Shown in pieces: positions 40,129 to 47,897 of a stretch of DNA of 64,000 nt. Position 1 is the stretch's first letter. Every line of letters begins with the position of its first letter. The notes below the pieces were generated by a model. That model did no database searches. It had not been told where the DNA came from and saw nothing but the letters and a program-made list of their open reading frames with translations. A program made the position numbers and the translations under genes. Source of the stretch: JADGOV01 sp963814355 (lineage in GTDB: Bacteria > Actinomycetota > Actinomycetes > JADGOV01); contig CAWFCZ010000018.1 of NCBI GenBank assembly GCA_963814355.1, positions 682,001-746,000 on the forward strand. The letters run 5' to 3'.

Positions 40129-40949
40129 CGGCAGATCGGCTCCGCGCCGGTGGCCGCCGCGAGCACGGCGGCGTAGGTATGCGGATCGGTGGTCTCCGAC
40201 CCGAGCCGGCTGGCCTTACGGGTGCCGTGGTAGTCGCTGCCACCGGTGGTGACCAACCCCAACTCCCCAGCCAGTCGCCGCAGCCGCGCCCGCGTTGCCG
40301 GGTCGTGTTCCGGATGGTCGACCTCGAGGCCGGCCAGGCCGGACGCGGCCATCGCGGCCAGGGTGTCGTCGCCGACTCCCTTGCGGCCGCCCGGATGGGC
40401 GCAGACCGGCACGCCACCGGCGTCCCGGACCAGGCGCACCAGGTGCGCCGGGTCCAGCGCCACCTTCCCGACATAGGCCGGGCCGCCGTGGCCCAGCCAG
40501 TCGTCGGTGAACGCCTCCGCATAGCTCGCCGCTCCGGTATCGGCCAGGGCGTGCGCGACGTGCGGCCGGCCGACCGGGGCGCCGTCAGCCAACGCCGCGA
40601 CGGCCTCCCACCGCAACGGCACCCCCATGGACCGCAACCGGGTGACCATCGCCCGGCCACGGCCGTCCCGGGCCGCTCGCAGCCGGGAGAGCTCGGCGGC
40701 CAGCACCGGCTCGGTCGGGTCGTAGAGGTAGGCCAGCAGGTGGACGTGCCGGGCGCAGGAGATCTCCGCCGCCGGGATTAGCGTCATCCCGGCCGGGAGC
40801 GCCGCGGCCGCCTCGGCGATGCCGGCGTCGGTTTCGTGATCGGTCAGCGCGATGACGTCCAGCCTCGCGGCGGCGGCCAGCCGGACCAGCTCGGACGGCA
40901 GGTCGGTGCCGTCCGAGGCGGTGCTATGCGCGTGTAGGTCGATACGCAG
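40125..40949 (-). CDS. PHP-domain metal-dependent phosphoesterase (apparent CTG start)
   Basis: A 274-residue PHP protein with the full set of metal ligands: DLHAHSTASDG (HxH), ALTDHET, AAEISC, VCAHPGG, LEVDHPEHD and GGSDYHG. Small PHP proteins of this type hydrolyse 3',5'-nucleotide bisphosphates (YciV/TrpH group) or other phosphoesters. The coding region clearly begins with LRIDLHAH, where relatives begin MRIDLHAH, but no ATG, GTG or TTG lies in frame between the upstream stop and residue 55. The first codon is CTG (40947-40949) with GGGG six bases before it, so either CTG is used or the start codon has been mutated. marC overlaps its stop. Confidence 0.82.
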   Translation of the reverse strand: MRIDLHAHSTASDGTDLPSELVRLAAAARLDVIALTDHETDAGIAEAAAALPAGMTLIPAAEISCARHVHLLAYLYDPTEPVLAAELSRLRAARDGRGRAMVTRLRSMGVPLRWEAVAALADGAPVGRPHVAHALADTGAASYAEAFTDDWLGHGGPAYVGKVALDPAHLVRLVRDAGGVPVCAHPGGRKGVGDDTLAAMAASGLAGLEVDHPEHDPATRARLRRLAGELGLVTTGGSDYHGTRKASRLGSETTDPHTYAAVLAAATGAEPICR

Positions 40950-41026
40950 CGAGAACCCCAGGCGGCCGGAGGCGGACGGTTCATGCTACGGCGGAGGTGC
41001 TCGCGGTACCTCCCGATCGGGTCGTC

Positions 41027-41674
41027 TCAGGGCCGCGGTGGGGAGGGCACCAGCCGAGGCGAGAGCGCGCCGTAGGGCAGGGCGTCGATCACGGACGGCC
41101 ACTCCCGCAGGTCGTCAAGGTGGAAGTCCTCGAGCATCATCAATCCCGCCTCGACCGGCCAGAGGACAGCCCACAGCCACAGCCCCTTGCCTTCACCGAC
41201 GTAGGCGGCGCACCCGTTGCCGGTGGGCAGCGACCACAGCGCGGTGTCGTGACCGGCCGCTTCCATCCGGGCATGCTGAGCGTCGATGTCGACCGTCTCG
41301 CCCGGGTCCGGGCCGGGCAGGCCGGCGTACGCGGCACCGAGGCCGACCCCCGGTTCTTCGGCCACCAGCAGGAACTCTGCCGGCCCGCCAAGCGGCGCCG
41401 GGCCGCTCATTGCCAGCACCGTGGCCACCGAGCCGGTCCGCTCGTCACCGGCCGATCCGACCCCGGTGACCAGCCAGTCGACGGGCAGCGGGGAAGGCAG
41501 CCAGAGCGGCACGGCGGCGTGTTCGGCCACCTGGTGCAGCGCCTCGGCGCAGGACCGGGGCAGCACCGTGAACGGCGGTACCGCGCCGTGCCACTCGCAC
41601 TGCCAGGAGCTGGACCAGAGTCCCGGGGGCCGCAGTGCTCCGGCGCAACGGGGGCACCTCGGCTCCGGCTTCAT
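41027..41674 (-). CDS. DUF6758 family protein
   Basis: A 215-residue protein beginning MKPEPRCPRCAGALRPPGLW, with a CPRC pair and a later CEWHG that form a small zinc-binding head. The body (PLPVDWLVTGVGSAGDERTG, LVAEEPGVGLGAAYAG, ALWSLPTGNGCAAYVGEG, LMMLEDFHLDDLREWP) matches the actinobacterial DUF6758 family. Function unknown; no membrane segment. The ATG at 41674 lies directly before the cysteine pair, as in relatives; the frame is open upstream to 41767. It is divergent from the Nudix gene. Confidence 0.8.
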   Translation of the reverse strand: MKPEPRCPRCAGALRPPGLWSSSWQCEWHGAVPPFTVLPRSCAEALHQVAEHAAVPLWLPSPLPVDWLVTGVGSAGDERTGSVATVLAMSGPAPLGGPAEFLLVAEEPGVGLGAAYAGLPGPDPGETVDIDAQHARMEAAGHDTALWSLPTGNGCAAYVGEGKGLWLWAVLWPVEAGLMMLEDFHLDDLREWPSVIDALPYGALSPRLVPSPPRP

Positions 41675-41787
41675 ACGATCACGGTGCTGGTAGGAGCGGC
41701 ACCGCGTCAAGGCCGGGCCTCCCCGATCGGCGGGACAGCGACGGGCCGATTCCGCCCGATAGCGCACGTCACTCCTACCGTGGAGCC

Positions 41788-42174
41788 ATGGCCGACCTGA
41801 TCCGATGCGTCGGCGCGGTGATCTTCGACGCTGACGGCCGGCTGCTGCTGGTACAGCGGGCCAACCCGCCGTCGGCCGGATGTTGGTCGGTACCGGGCGG
41901 CCGGGTCGAGCCTGGCGAGACCCTCCCGGCCGCCGCGGCCCGGGAAGTCGTCGAAGAGACCGGGCTCACCGTGTCGATCGAGGCGCTGCTGGGCGTGGTG
42001 GAGATCGCCGGGACGTACCAGGTGCACGACTACGCGGCCACCGTCACCGGCGGCGTCTTGACGCCCGGGGACGACGCGTCCGACGCCCGCTGGTGCTCGG
42101 TCGCTGACGTGGCCGAGATGCCGACCACCCCGGGGTTGGTGACCGAACTGCGCCGGATGGGTGTGCCGGTCTGA
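41788..42174 (+). CDS. Nudix hydrolase (MutT-like)
   Basis: A 128-residue Nudix protein. The Nudix box runs from GGRVEPGETLPAAAARE to VVEETG (Gx5Ex7REUxEExG satisfied), preceded by RLLLVQRANPPSAGCWSVPGG. Small MutT-like members hydrolyse nucleoside diphosphate derivatives such as oxidised dNTPs, NDP-sugars or ADP-ribose; which one cannot be told. The ATG at 41788 has GGAG two bases before it. It is convergent with the maoC gene, with only 13 bases between the two stops. Confidence 0.88.
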   Translation: MADLIRCVGAVIFDADGRLLLVQRANPPSAGCWSVPGGRVEPGETLPAAAAREVVEETGLTVSIEALLGVVEIAGTYQVHDYAATVTGGVLTPGDDASDARWCSVADVAEMPTTPGLVTELRRMGVPV

Positions 42175-42187
42175 GCGCGACCGGGTC

Positions 42188-42694
42188 TCAGCGGGTGACC
42201 GGCTCCGGACGTCCGGGCTGCTCCCCGCCACGGTCGTCGCCGTAGGAACGCTTGGGCACCATCACCTTGCGCCGGAAGACGCAGACCACGGTGCCGTCCT
42301 GGTTGTACCCGCGGGTCTCCACGTAGACCACGCCCCGGTCGTCCTTGGACTTCGACTCGGTCTTGTCCAACACCGTGGTCTCGCCGTAGATCGTGTCGCC
42401 GTGGAAGGTGGGCGCGACGTGGCGCAGCGACTCGACCTCCAGGTTGGCGATCGCCTTTCCGGAGACGTCGGGGACGGACATGCCGAGCAGCAGGGAGTAG
42501 ATGTAGTTCCCGACGACCACGTTGCGCTTGAAGTCGGTGGTCTTCTCCGCGTAGTTCAGGTCCAGGTGCAGCGGGTGGTGGTTCATGGTGATCAGGCAGA
42601 ACAGGTGGTCGTCGTACTCGGTCACCGTCTTGCCCGGCCAGTGCTTGTAGACCGCGCCGACCTCGAACTCCTCGTAGTACCTGCCGAACTGCAC
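42188..42694 (-). CDS. MaoC-family hydratase (mesaconyl-CoA hydratase-like)
   Basis: A 168-residue single hot-dog MaoC protein. It contains EVGAVYKHWPGKTVTEYDDHLF, MNHHPLHLDLNYAEKT (the hydratase D-x4-H-type active-site segment), VVVGNYIYSLLLG and RHVAPTFHGDTIYGET. This highly conserved actinobacterial type accompanies ethylmalonyl-CoA pathway genes in Streptomyces, where it is taken as mesaconyl-CoA hydratase. That reaction hydrates mesaconyl-CoA to beta-methylmalyl-CoA, which the CoA ester lyase two genes upstream would cleave. ATG at 42694; 46 bases after the acyl-CoA dehydrogenase stop. It could instead serve branched-chain acyl-CoA degradation. Confidence 0.82.
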   Translation of the reverse strand: MQFGRYYEEFEVGAVYKHWPGKTVTEYDDHLFCLITMNHHPLHLDLNYAEKTTDFKRNVVVGNYIYSLLLGMSVPDVSGKAIANLEVESLRHVAPTFHGDTIYGETTVLDKTESKSKDDRGVVYVETRGYNQDGTVVCVFRRKVMVPKRSYGDDRGGEQPGRPEPVTR

Positions 42695-42740
42695 GTGCCC
42701 TGCCTCTCGTCCCGTCGGTGCCGCCGCCGTCGCGCCGAAG

Positions 42741-43943
42741 TCAGCCCCGGAGCTTGTACTCCTCCAGCAGCCGCCGCCCGATAATCATCTTCTGGATGTC
42801 CGCAGTGCCTTCCCCGATGAGCAGCATCGGCGCCTCCCGGTAGAGCCGCTCGATCTCGTACTCCTTGGAGTACCCGTAGCCGCCGTGGATCCGGAAGGAG
42901 TCCTCGACAACCTCCTTGCAGTACTCCGAGGCCAGCAGCTTGGCCATCCCGGCCTCGACGTCGTTGCGCTCGCCGGAGTCCTTCTTCCGGGCGGCCATCA
43001 CCATCATGGCGTGCGCGGCCTCCACCTTGGTGGCCATCTCGGCGAGGCGGAACTGGACCGCCTGGTGCTGGGCGATCTGCTTGCCGAAGGTCTCCCGCTG
43101 CTGGGCGTAGGCGATGCCGAGTTCGAAGGCCCGCTGGGCGACCCCGCAGCCGCGGGCGGCGACGTTGACCCGGCCGACTTCGACGCCGTCCATCATCTGG
43201 TAGAAGCCCTGCCCGATGCCGTCGACCCCGCCGAGCGCGCTCGATGCCGGCACCCGGGTGCCTTCGAACACCATCTCGGTGCTCTCCACGCCCTTGTACC
43301 CCATCTTCTCGATCTTCGGCGGGACGGTGATGCCGTTGCCCGCGTCGCCGAAGCCGGGGGTCTTCTCCACCAAGAACGTGGTCATGTTGCGGTACACCGA
43401 GTCGGCTCCGGTGTCGGTCTTCACCAATACGGCCACCACGGAGGAGCGGGCGCCGTTGGTCAGCCACATCTTCTGACCGTTGATCACGTAGTCGTCGCCG
43501 TCGGGCACCGCACGGGTCTTGATCGCCGAGACGTCGGAGCCGCAGCCCGGCTCGCTCATCGAGAACGCGCCGCGGATCTCCCCGGTCGCCATCCGGGGCA
43601 GGAAGTGCTGCTTCTGCTCCTCGGTACCGTGCTGCTGGATCATGTACGCCACGATGAAGTGGGTGTTGATAATGCCGCTCACGCTCATCCAGCCGCGAGC
43701 CAGCTCCTCCACGCACAGCGCATAGGTGAGTAGCGACTCGCCGAGCCCGCCGTACTCCTCAGGGATCATGAGGCCGAACAGCCCCATCTCCTTCATGCCC
43801 TCCACGACCGCGTCCGGGAACTCGTCCTTGTGCTCCAGGTCGGTGGCGTAGGGCACGATCTCCTTGTCCACGAAGTCGCGGACGGTGGAGACGATCTCCT
43901 GCTGGATGTCGGTCAAGCCTTCGGTCTGCGCTAGCCGGCCCAT
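42741..43943 (-). CDS. Acyl-CoA dehydrogenase (methylsuccinyl-CoA dehydrogenase-like)
   Basis: A 400-residue acyl-CoA dehydrogenase. Landmarks are FSMSEPGCGSDVSA (FAD/substrate loop), GQKMWLTNGA, YAQQRETFGKQIAQHQAVQF, RIHGGYGYSKEYEIERLYREA and, after it, LLIGEGTADIQKMIIGR, where the Glu in GEGT is the likely catalytic base. Full family length. From its neighbours it probably oxidises (2S)-methylsuccinyl-CoA to mesaconyl-CoA, the step before the MaoC hydratase; isovaleryl-CoA or another branched acyl-CoA is the main alternative. ATG at 43943. About 220 bases separate it from the CoA ester lyase gene upstream, so it may have its own promoter. Confidence 0.85.
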   Translation of the reverse strand: MGRLAQTEGLTDIQQEIVSTVRDFVDKEIVPYATDLEHKDEFPDAVVEGMKEMGLFGLMIPEEYGGLGESLLTYALCVEELARGWMSVSGIINTHFIVAYMIQQHGTEEQKQHFLPRMATGEIRGAFSMSEPGCGSDVSAIKTRAVPDGDDYVINGQKMWLTNGARSSVVAVLVKTDTGADSVYRNMTTFLVEKTPGFGDAGNGITVPPKIEKMGYKGVESTEMVFEGTRVPASSALGGVDGIGQGFYQMMDGVEVGRVNVAARGCGVAQRAFELGIAYAQQRETFGKQIAQHQAVQFRLAEMATKVEAAHAMMVMAARKKDSGERNDVEAGMAKLLASEYCKEVVEDSFRIHGGYGYSKEYEIERLYREAPMLLIGEGTADIQKMIIGRRLLEEYKLRG

Positions 43944-44162
43944 ACCGGCGCCTCCTCGAGATAGGCGGCGAACGCGGGGTCCGTGCGGCCGGACGGCCCG
44001 CGCTTCCTACCGGCAAGTATCTCGCGGGGCCGGCACCGGGCGCACGCCGGGGTGGACCCGGCGGTGGGTGGCGTCGCGGGCGAGCGGCGGGCCGGGAACG
44101 GGCTCCACGTTTGCGCTGAGCGGTGATTGGGATACCGCAGCCGGACAAGGCCAGGTACCCAC

Positions 44163-45170
44163 TCAGCCGGCCGGCGGCTCGAAATGCTTCGTACGGGACA
44201 TCCCGGCCGCCCTGCCCTTGGCCGAGATCACCAGCGCCATCTTGCGCGACGCCTCGTCGATCATCTCGTCCCCGAGCATGACCGCGCCGAGCAGCCCGCC
44301 CTCCGGTGAGGTGTAGTGCGCGTAGGCGTCGAGCACCAGCTCGGACCAGTCGTACTCCGCCTGGCCGGGTGAGTAGATCTCGTTTGCCGCGTCGACCTGG
44401 CCGGGGTGCAGCACCCACTTCCCGTCGAAGCCGAGCGCGGCCGAGCGGCCGGCCACCTCGCGGTAGGCGTCGAGGTCGCGGATCTGCAGGAAAGGCCCGT
44501 CGATGGCCTGCACGCCCTTGGCCCGGGCCGCCATCAGGATGGACATCAGAATGTGGTGGTAGGGATCGGCGGGGTAGCTCGGGATCAGCGCGCCGACCAC
44601 CGTGGTCCGCATCTGGATGGAGGCCAGGAAGTCCGCGGGCCCGAAAATGATCGTTTCGATCCGGTCGCTGGCGAAGGCGATGTCCTTGACGTTGATCAGA
44701 CCGATGGCGTTCTCGATCTGCGCCTCGATGCCGATCCGACCGACCTGGAGACCTTTGGTCTTCTCGATCTGGGTGAGCAGGGTGTCCACCCAGTACACCT
44801 GCTCGGGGGTCTGCACCTTCGGCAGCATGATGCAGTCCAGGTTGGCGCCGGCCCCCTCGACGACCTCGATGATGTCGCCGTACGTCCACTTGGTGGTCAG
44901 GTCGTTGACCCGCACCGCCCGGGTCTTGCCGCCCCAGTCCCCCTCGTTGAGCGCGGCGACGATGTTCTTCCGGGCGTCTTCTTTGGCACCCGGGGCTACG
45001 GCGTCCTCCAGGTCGAGGAACACCTGGTCCGCCGGAAGGCCCTGCGCCTTGTCCAGCATTTTCACCGAGCTGCCCGGCACCGCCAGGCAGGACCGGCGGG
45101 GCCGAAAAGTCTGGGCAGCAGGCTGTGCGGCGGGAGGTGCGGCGGCGGACGGGGCGGGCGATACAGGCAT
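44163..45170 (-). CDS. HpcH/CitE-type CoA ester lyase (beta-methylmalyl/malyl-CoA lyase-like)
   Basis: A 335-residue CitE-like TIM-barrel lyase. RRSCLAVPGSSVKMLDKA, QVFLDLEDAVAPGAKEDAR, IMLPKVQTPEQV, IGIEAQIENAIGLIN (Mg-binding Glu), IIFGPADFLASI (Mg-binding Asp) and GFDGKWVLHPGQVDAAN are the family motifs. Members cleave malyl-, beta-methylmalyl- or citramalyl-CoA. With the dehydrogenase and MaoC hydratase downstream, beta-methylmalyl-CoA cleavage to propionyl-CoA and glyoxylate is most likely. ATG at 45170, chosen because about 22 Ala/Pro-rich residues precede the domain. In Streptomyces, crotonyl-CoA carboxylase/reductase and ethylmalonyl-CoA mutase genes are adjacent; here they are not in the window. 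Confidence 0.85.
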   Translation of the reverse strand: MPVSPAPSAAAPPAAQPAAQTFRPRRSCLAVPGSSVKMLDKAQGLPADQVFLDLEDAVAPGAKEDARKNIVAALNEGDWGGKTRAVRVNDLTTKWTYGDIIEVVEGAGANLDCIMLPKVQTPEQVYWVDTLLTQIEKTKGLQVGRIGIEAQIENAIGLINVKDIAFASDRIETIIFGPADFLASIQMRTTVVGALIPSYPADPYHHILMSILMAARAKGVQAIDGPFLQIRDLDAYREVAGRSAALGFDGKWVLHPGQVDAANEIYSPGQAEYDWSELVLDAYAHYTSPEGGLLGAVMLGDEMIDEASRKMALVISAKGRAAGMSRTKHFEPPAG

Positions 45171-45213
45171 GGTCCCGATCGTAGCGACGGGGTGCCCGGC
45201 GGCGACCGCCCGG

Positions 45214-46194
45214 TCATTCCGCAAGCACCTCGCCGGCCGCAGCCGAGCCGGGGACCGACCAGAGGACCAGAGCGATGCCCGCGACCAGCAAGCCGGCAGC
45301 CGGGAGCGCGGCCAGGTGCGGGCGCTGGCCGAGGAACACCGCGGCCAGCAGGGCGGCGCCGGGGACCTCCAGCAGGATGCACAGCGACACCACTGTCGCA
45401 CTCGTGGTCCGCAGGACCCGGTTGAACAGCGAGTGCCCGAGCAGCTGGGCGCCGATGGTGAGCGCCGCCAGCTGGGTCCAGGTCAGCGCCGAGTAGCCGA
45501 GAAGCGATCGGCGGCCCACCACGCAGGCCGCCAGCAGGAACAGTGCCGCGGTCGAATAGCAGATCGCGGTGTACGTCGTCGTACTCACGCTGCGCCGCGC
45601 CTCGCCGCCGGCGGCGGTGTACCCGGCCGCGAACATCCCGCCGGCCAGCGCCAGCCCGTCGCCGAGGAGCGCCCGGCCGGAAAGGGAAAAGTCCACCCCG
45701 GTGAGCAGCCCGGCGCCGGCCACCGCCAGCGCGATGCCCCACCAGGCCCGCCGCCCGACGTGCGCGCCCTGCAGCGAGGCGATCGATGCCGACCAGATCG
45801 GCTGGGTGGCGACCAAGGCGGTCGCCGAGGCCACCGAGGTGAAGGTGAGGCTGGGCACCCAGGTGGCGAAGTGGGCGGCCAGAAACACCCCGGCCACCAG
45901 CGCGAGGCGCCATTCCCGGCGGTCCATCCGAGCCAGCTCGATGCGGCACCGCGCCCAGGCCCACGGCACCAGCAGGCCGCTGGCCAGCGCGTTGCGCCAG
46001 AACGCGATCGCCAGCGCCGGCGCAGCGCAGGCGGCCATCAGCGGGCCCGAGGTGGATACCGCGGTGAGCGCGACCGCGATCACCCCGACGTCGGCACCGG
46101 CCGGACGGTGCACGGCCGCAGCCGGCCGGTCCGGCCGGGCATCGGCTCCCGCGGTACGGCGCGCTGCCGGCGCGGCGAGGCGGTCGGGGGACAT
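45214..46194 (-). CDS. EamA/DMT-family transporter
   Basis: A 326-residue membrane protein with about ten hydrophobic segments in two homologous halves, as in EamA drug/metabolite transporters. Examples are VIAVALTAVSTSGPLMAACAAPALAIAFWR in the first half and ALTIGAQLLGHSLFNRVLRTTSATVVSL in the second, which ends ALLAAVFLGQRPHLAALPAAGLLVAGIALVL. The substrate is unknown; family members export amino acids, nucleotide sugars or drugs. The ATG at 46194 fits the predicted N-terminus. It is 43 bases upstream of the CoA ester lyase gene on the same strand and may share its transcript. It is divergent from the next gene. Confidence 0.82.
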   Translation of the reverse strand: MSPDRLAAPAARRTAGADARPDRPAAAVHRPAGADVGVIAVALTAVSTSGPLMAACAAPALAIAFWRNALASGLLVPWAWARCRIELARMDRREWRLALVAGVFLAAHFATWVPSLTFTSVASATALVATQPIWSASIASLQGAHVGRRAWWGIALAVAGAGLLTGVDFSLSGRALLGDGLALAGGMFAAGYTAAGGEARRSVSTTTYTAICYSTAALFLLAACVVGRRSLLGYSALTWTQLAALTIGAQLLGHSLFNRVLRTTSATVVSLCILLEVPGAALLAAVFLGQRPHLAALPAAGLLVAGIALVLWSVPGSAAAGEVLAE

Positions 46195-46269
46195 CCGTCG
46201 AGTATCCGTCGCCTCTCGGGTCGACGTGGCCGGGGCGGCCCCGCCGCACCAGCTGGCAGGCTGGGCGAC

Positions 46270-46785
46270 ATGACCGAGCAGCAGGCCGCAACCGAGGCGG
46301 CGGTGGTGGCCGAGGCGATGAAGAAGTCCGGCCTGATCTGGCTGCGCCTCGGCGGGCAGCGGGCGCAGCCGGTCTGGCACCTGTGGCACGACGGCGCGGC
46401 CTATGTGCTGCACGGCGGGGACGAGCAGCCGGCGCCGGGATTGGCGGCGCCGGGCACGGCCGCGGTGTCGGTGCGGAGCAAGGACAGCGGCGGGCGGCTG
46501 CTGGTCTGGCCGGCGACGGTGTCCGCGGTACTGCCGGGATGCCCCGAGTGGGATGTCGTGGTACCGCTGCTCGCCGCGAAGCGGCTGAACGCCGCCGACG
46601 GGCCGGCGGCCCCGGACCGCTGGGCCCGGACGAGCCTGGTGCACCGGCTGGTCCCGGCCGGGCCACTCCTCGAGTCCTGGACGGACCCGGACACCGGCAG
46701 CGGGGCAGCGGAACCGCCTGAGACCCCGGCCACCACGCAGGTACCCCTGCCGTCCTGGCTGGGCCGCCGCCGCCCGCGGCGCTGA
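46270..46785 (+). CDS. Hypothetical protein, possibly flavin-type split-barrel
   Basis: A 171-residue soluble protein. MTEQQAATEAAVVAEAMKKSGLIWLR at the start is helical; GQRAQPVWHLWHDGAAYVLHGGDEQPAPGL and AAVSVRSKDSGGRLLVWPATVSAVL suggest a beta-barrel like that of pyridoxamine-phosphate-oxidase-like proteins, but no clear FMN motif can be pointed to. The C-terminal 35 residues are Pro/Thr-rich and end in a basic run. The ATG at 46270 is 75 bases from the divergent EamA start. I do not recognise the family with confidence. The 198 bases downstream hold nothing I can identify. Confidence 0.55.
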   Translation: MTEQQAATEAAVVAEAMKKSGLIWLRLGGQRAQPVWHLWHDGAAYVLHGGDEQPAPGLAAPGTAAVSVRSKDSGGRLLVWPATVSAVLPGCPEWDVVVPLLAAKRLNAADGPAAPDRWARTSLVHRLVPAGPLLESWTDPDTGSGAAEPPETPATTQVPLPSWLGRRRPRR

Positions 46786-46983
46786 CGGCCACCCTCGCCC
46801 CGGTCGCACGCCCGCGCACAGACACGATCTGTTGATCGAAGGCCCGGTGGCCCCCGCGGGGTGTGGTCGGCAGGGCCTGGATCACCGATCTGGTGGCTGG
46901 AGCGCCGCGCGGACCCGAGCACACCGGTTGAGCCGGGTCCGGGCGGGTTGCGGTGAGGGCACCGAACTCAGGTCAGTCCGAGT

Positions 46984-47850
46984 TCAGGCCAGCACCCGAA
47001 CGGGCGTCCCGAGCGGGAGCAGCTTGGCCAGTGCGGTGATGTCCGCGTTGCGCATCCGGATACAGCCGTGACTGACGCTGCCTCCGACACTGCCCGGGGA
47101 ATTGGTCCCGTGCAGGCCGATCACACCGTTGCCACCGGCGAAGGAGAACAGCGTCGGGGAGAAGGCGGACAGGCCGAAGGCGTACGGCCCGTACGGTCCG
47201 GTGGGGTCGGCGAGGCGGATGCGCTCGGTGAGGTAGAACGTGCCAACCGGTGTCGGGGCACCCGATCGACCGAGGCCGACGGGATAGCTGCGGACCGGGA
47301 CACCGAAGCGGAGCAGCCGGAGCCGGTGGGCTCGTCGTTGCAGGTCCAACCGGTACGGCAGCTCGACGACGCGGACGTCGGCCGACCGGATCCAGCCGGT
47401 CGTCCCGTTCGGCCGGACCGGCAGGTACACCCGCAGCCACGCCGGGGTGGGTCCGCGCTGGGCGATCAGCATCACCAGCGGCCCGCCGGTCAGCCGGGGC
47501 CGCGACAGGGTCAACCGCAGTGAGCCGCCGGGCGTGCGGAACACCGGCAGGCGGCCCACCACGGCGATCGCGGCCGAGTAGCCGGACGCCGGGCGGCGGA
47601 TGGCCGAAGCCGACCGTGCCGGGGGCCCGACCGCGGCGAGGCCCACGCCGGGCGCGGACGCGGGGGCGATCGCGGCCGGCCGGACGGGCTGACCGTGCGC
47701 TGCGCAGCCGGTGAGTACCGGAACCGCCAGTGCGACCACCGCCAGCCGGCCCCGCAGCGGGCCGCGCACCAGCGACCCCCGGCGCGACGCCGAGAACCGC
47801 CCGAGTCGAGCACACAGCGTCACAGCTAGTAGGCTATCTGTGATCGCCAC
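46984..47850 (-). CDS. L,D-transpeptidase (YkuD) lipoprotein
   Basis: About 288 residues. Near residues 33-50 is a hydrophobic stretch LAVVALAVPVLTGC ending in a lipobox (LTGC), so the protein is probably lipid-anchored outside the membrane. The C-terminal YkuD domain has GTPTPVGTFYLTERI-type sequence, IGLHGTNSPGS and the catalytic SHGCIRM, where His and Cys are the active residues. It likely makes 3-3 cross-links in peptidoglycan or attaches proteins. The lysine-rich or bulky domain of mycobacterial Ldt proteins is lacking. The start is uncertain: GTG at 47850 gives a long N-terminus, and GTGs nearer the signal are possible. Confidence 0.82.
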   Translation of the reverse strand: MAITDSLLAVTLCARLGRFSASRRGSLVRGPLRGRLAVVALAVPVLTGCAAHGQPVRPAAIAPASAPGVGLAAVGPPARSASAIRRPASGYSAAIAVVGRLPVFRTPGGSLRLTLSRPRLTGGPLVMLIAQRGPTPAWLRVYLPVRPNGTTGWIRSADVRVVELPYRLDLQRRAHRLRLLRFGVPVRSYPVGLGRSGAPTPVGTFYLTERIRLADPTGPYGPYAFGLSAFSPTLFSFAGGNGVIGLHGTNSPGSVGGSVSHGCIRMRNADITALAKLLPLGTPVRVLA

Positions 47851-47897
47851 GCACGGGTTGGCCCGATCGGGGACCGTACCCCCGGTAATCTGCCACC

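Noticed and set aside
46786..46983. Possible RNA gene between the split-barrel-like gene and the L,D-transpeptidase gene
   Set aside because: Short GC-rich inverted segments exist, but there is no promoter, terminator or recognisable RNA motif.
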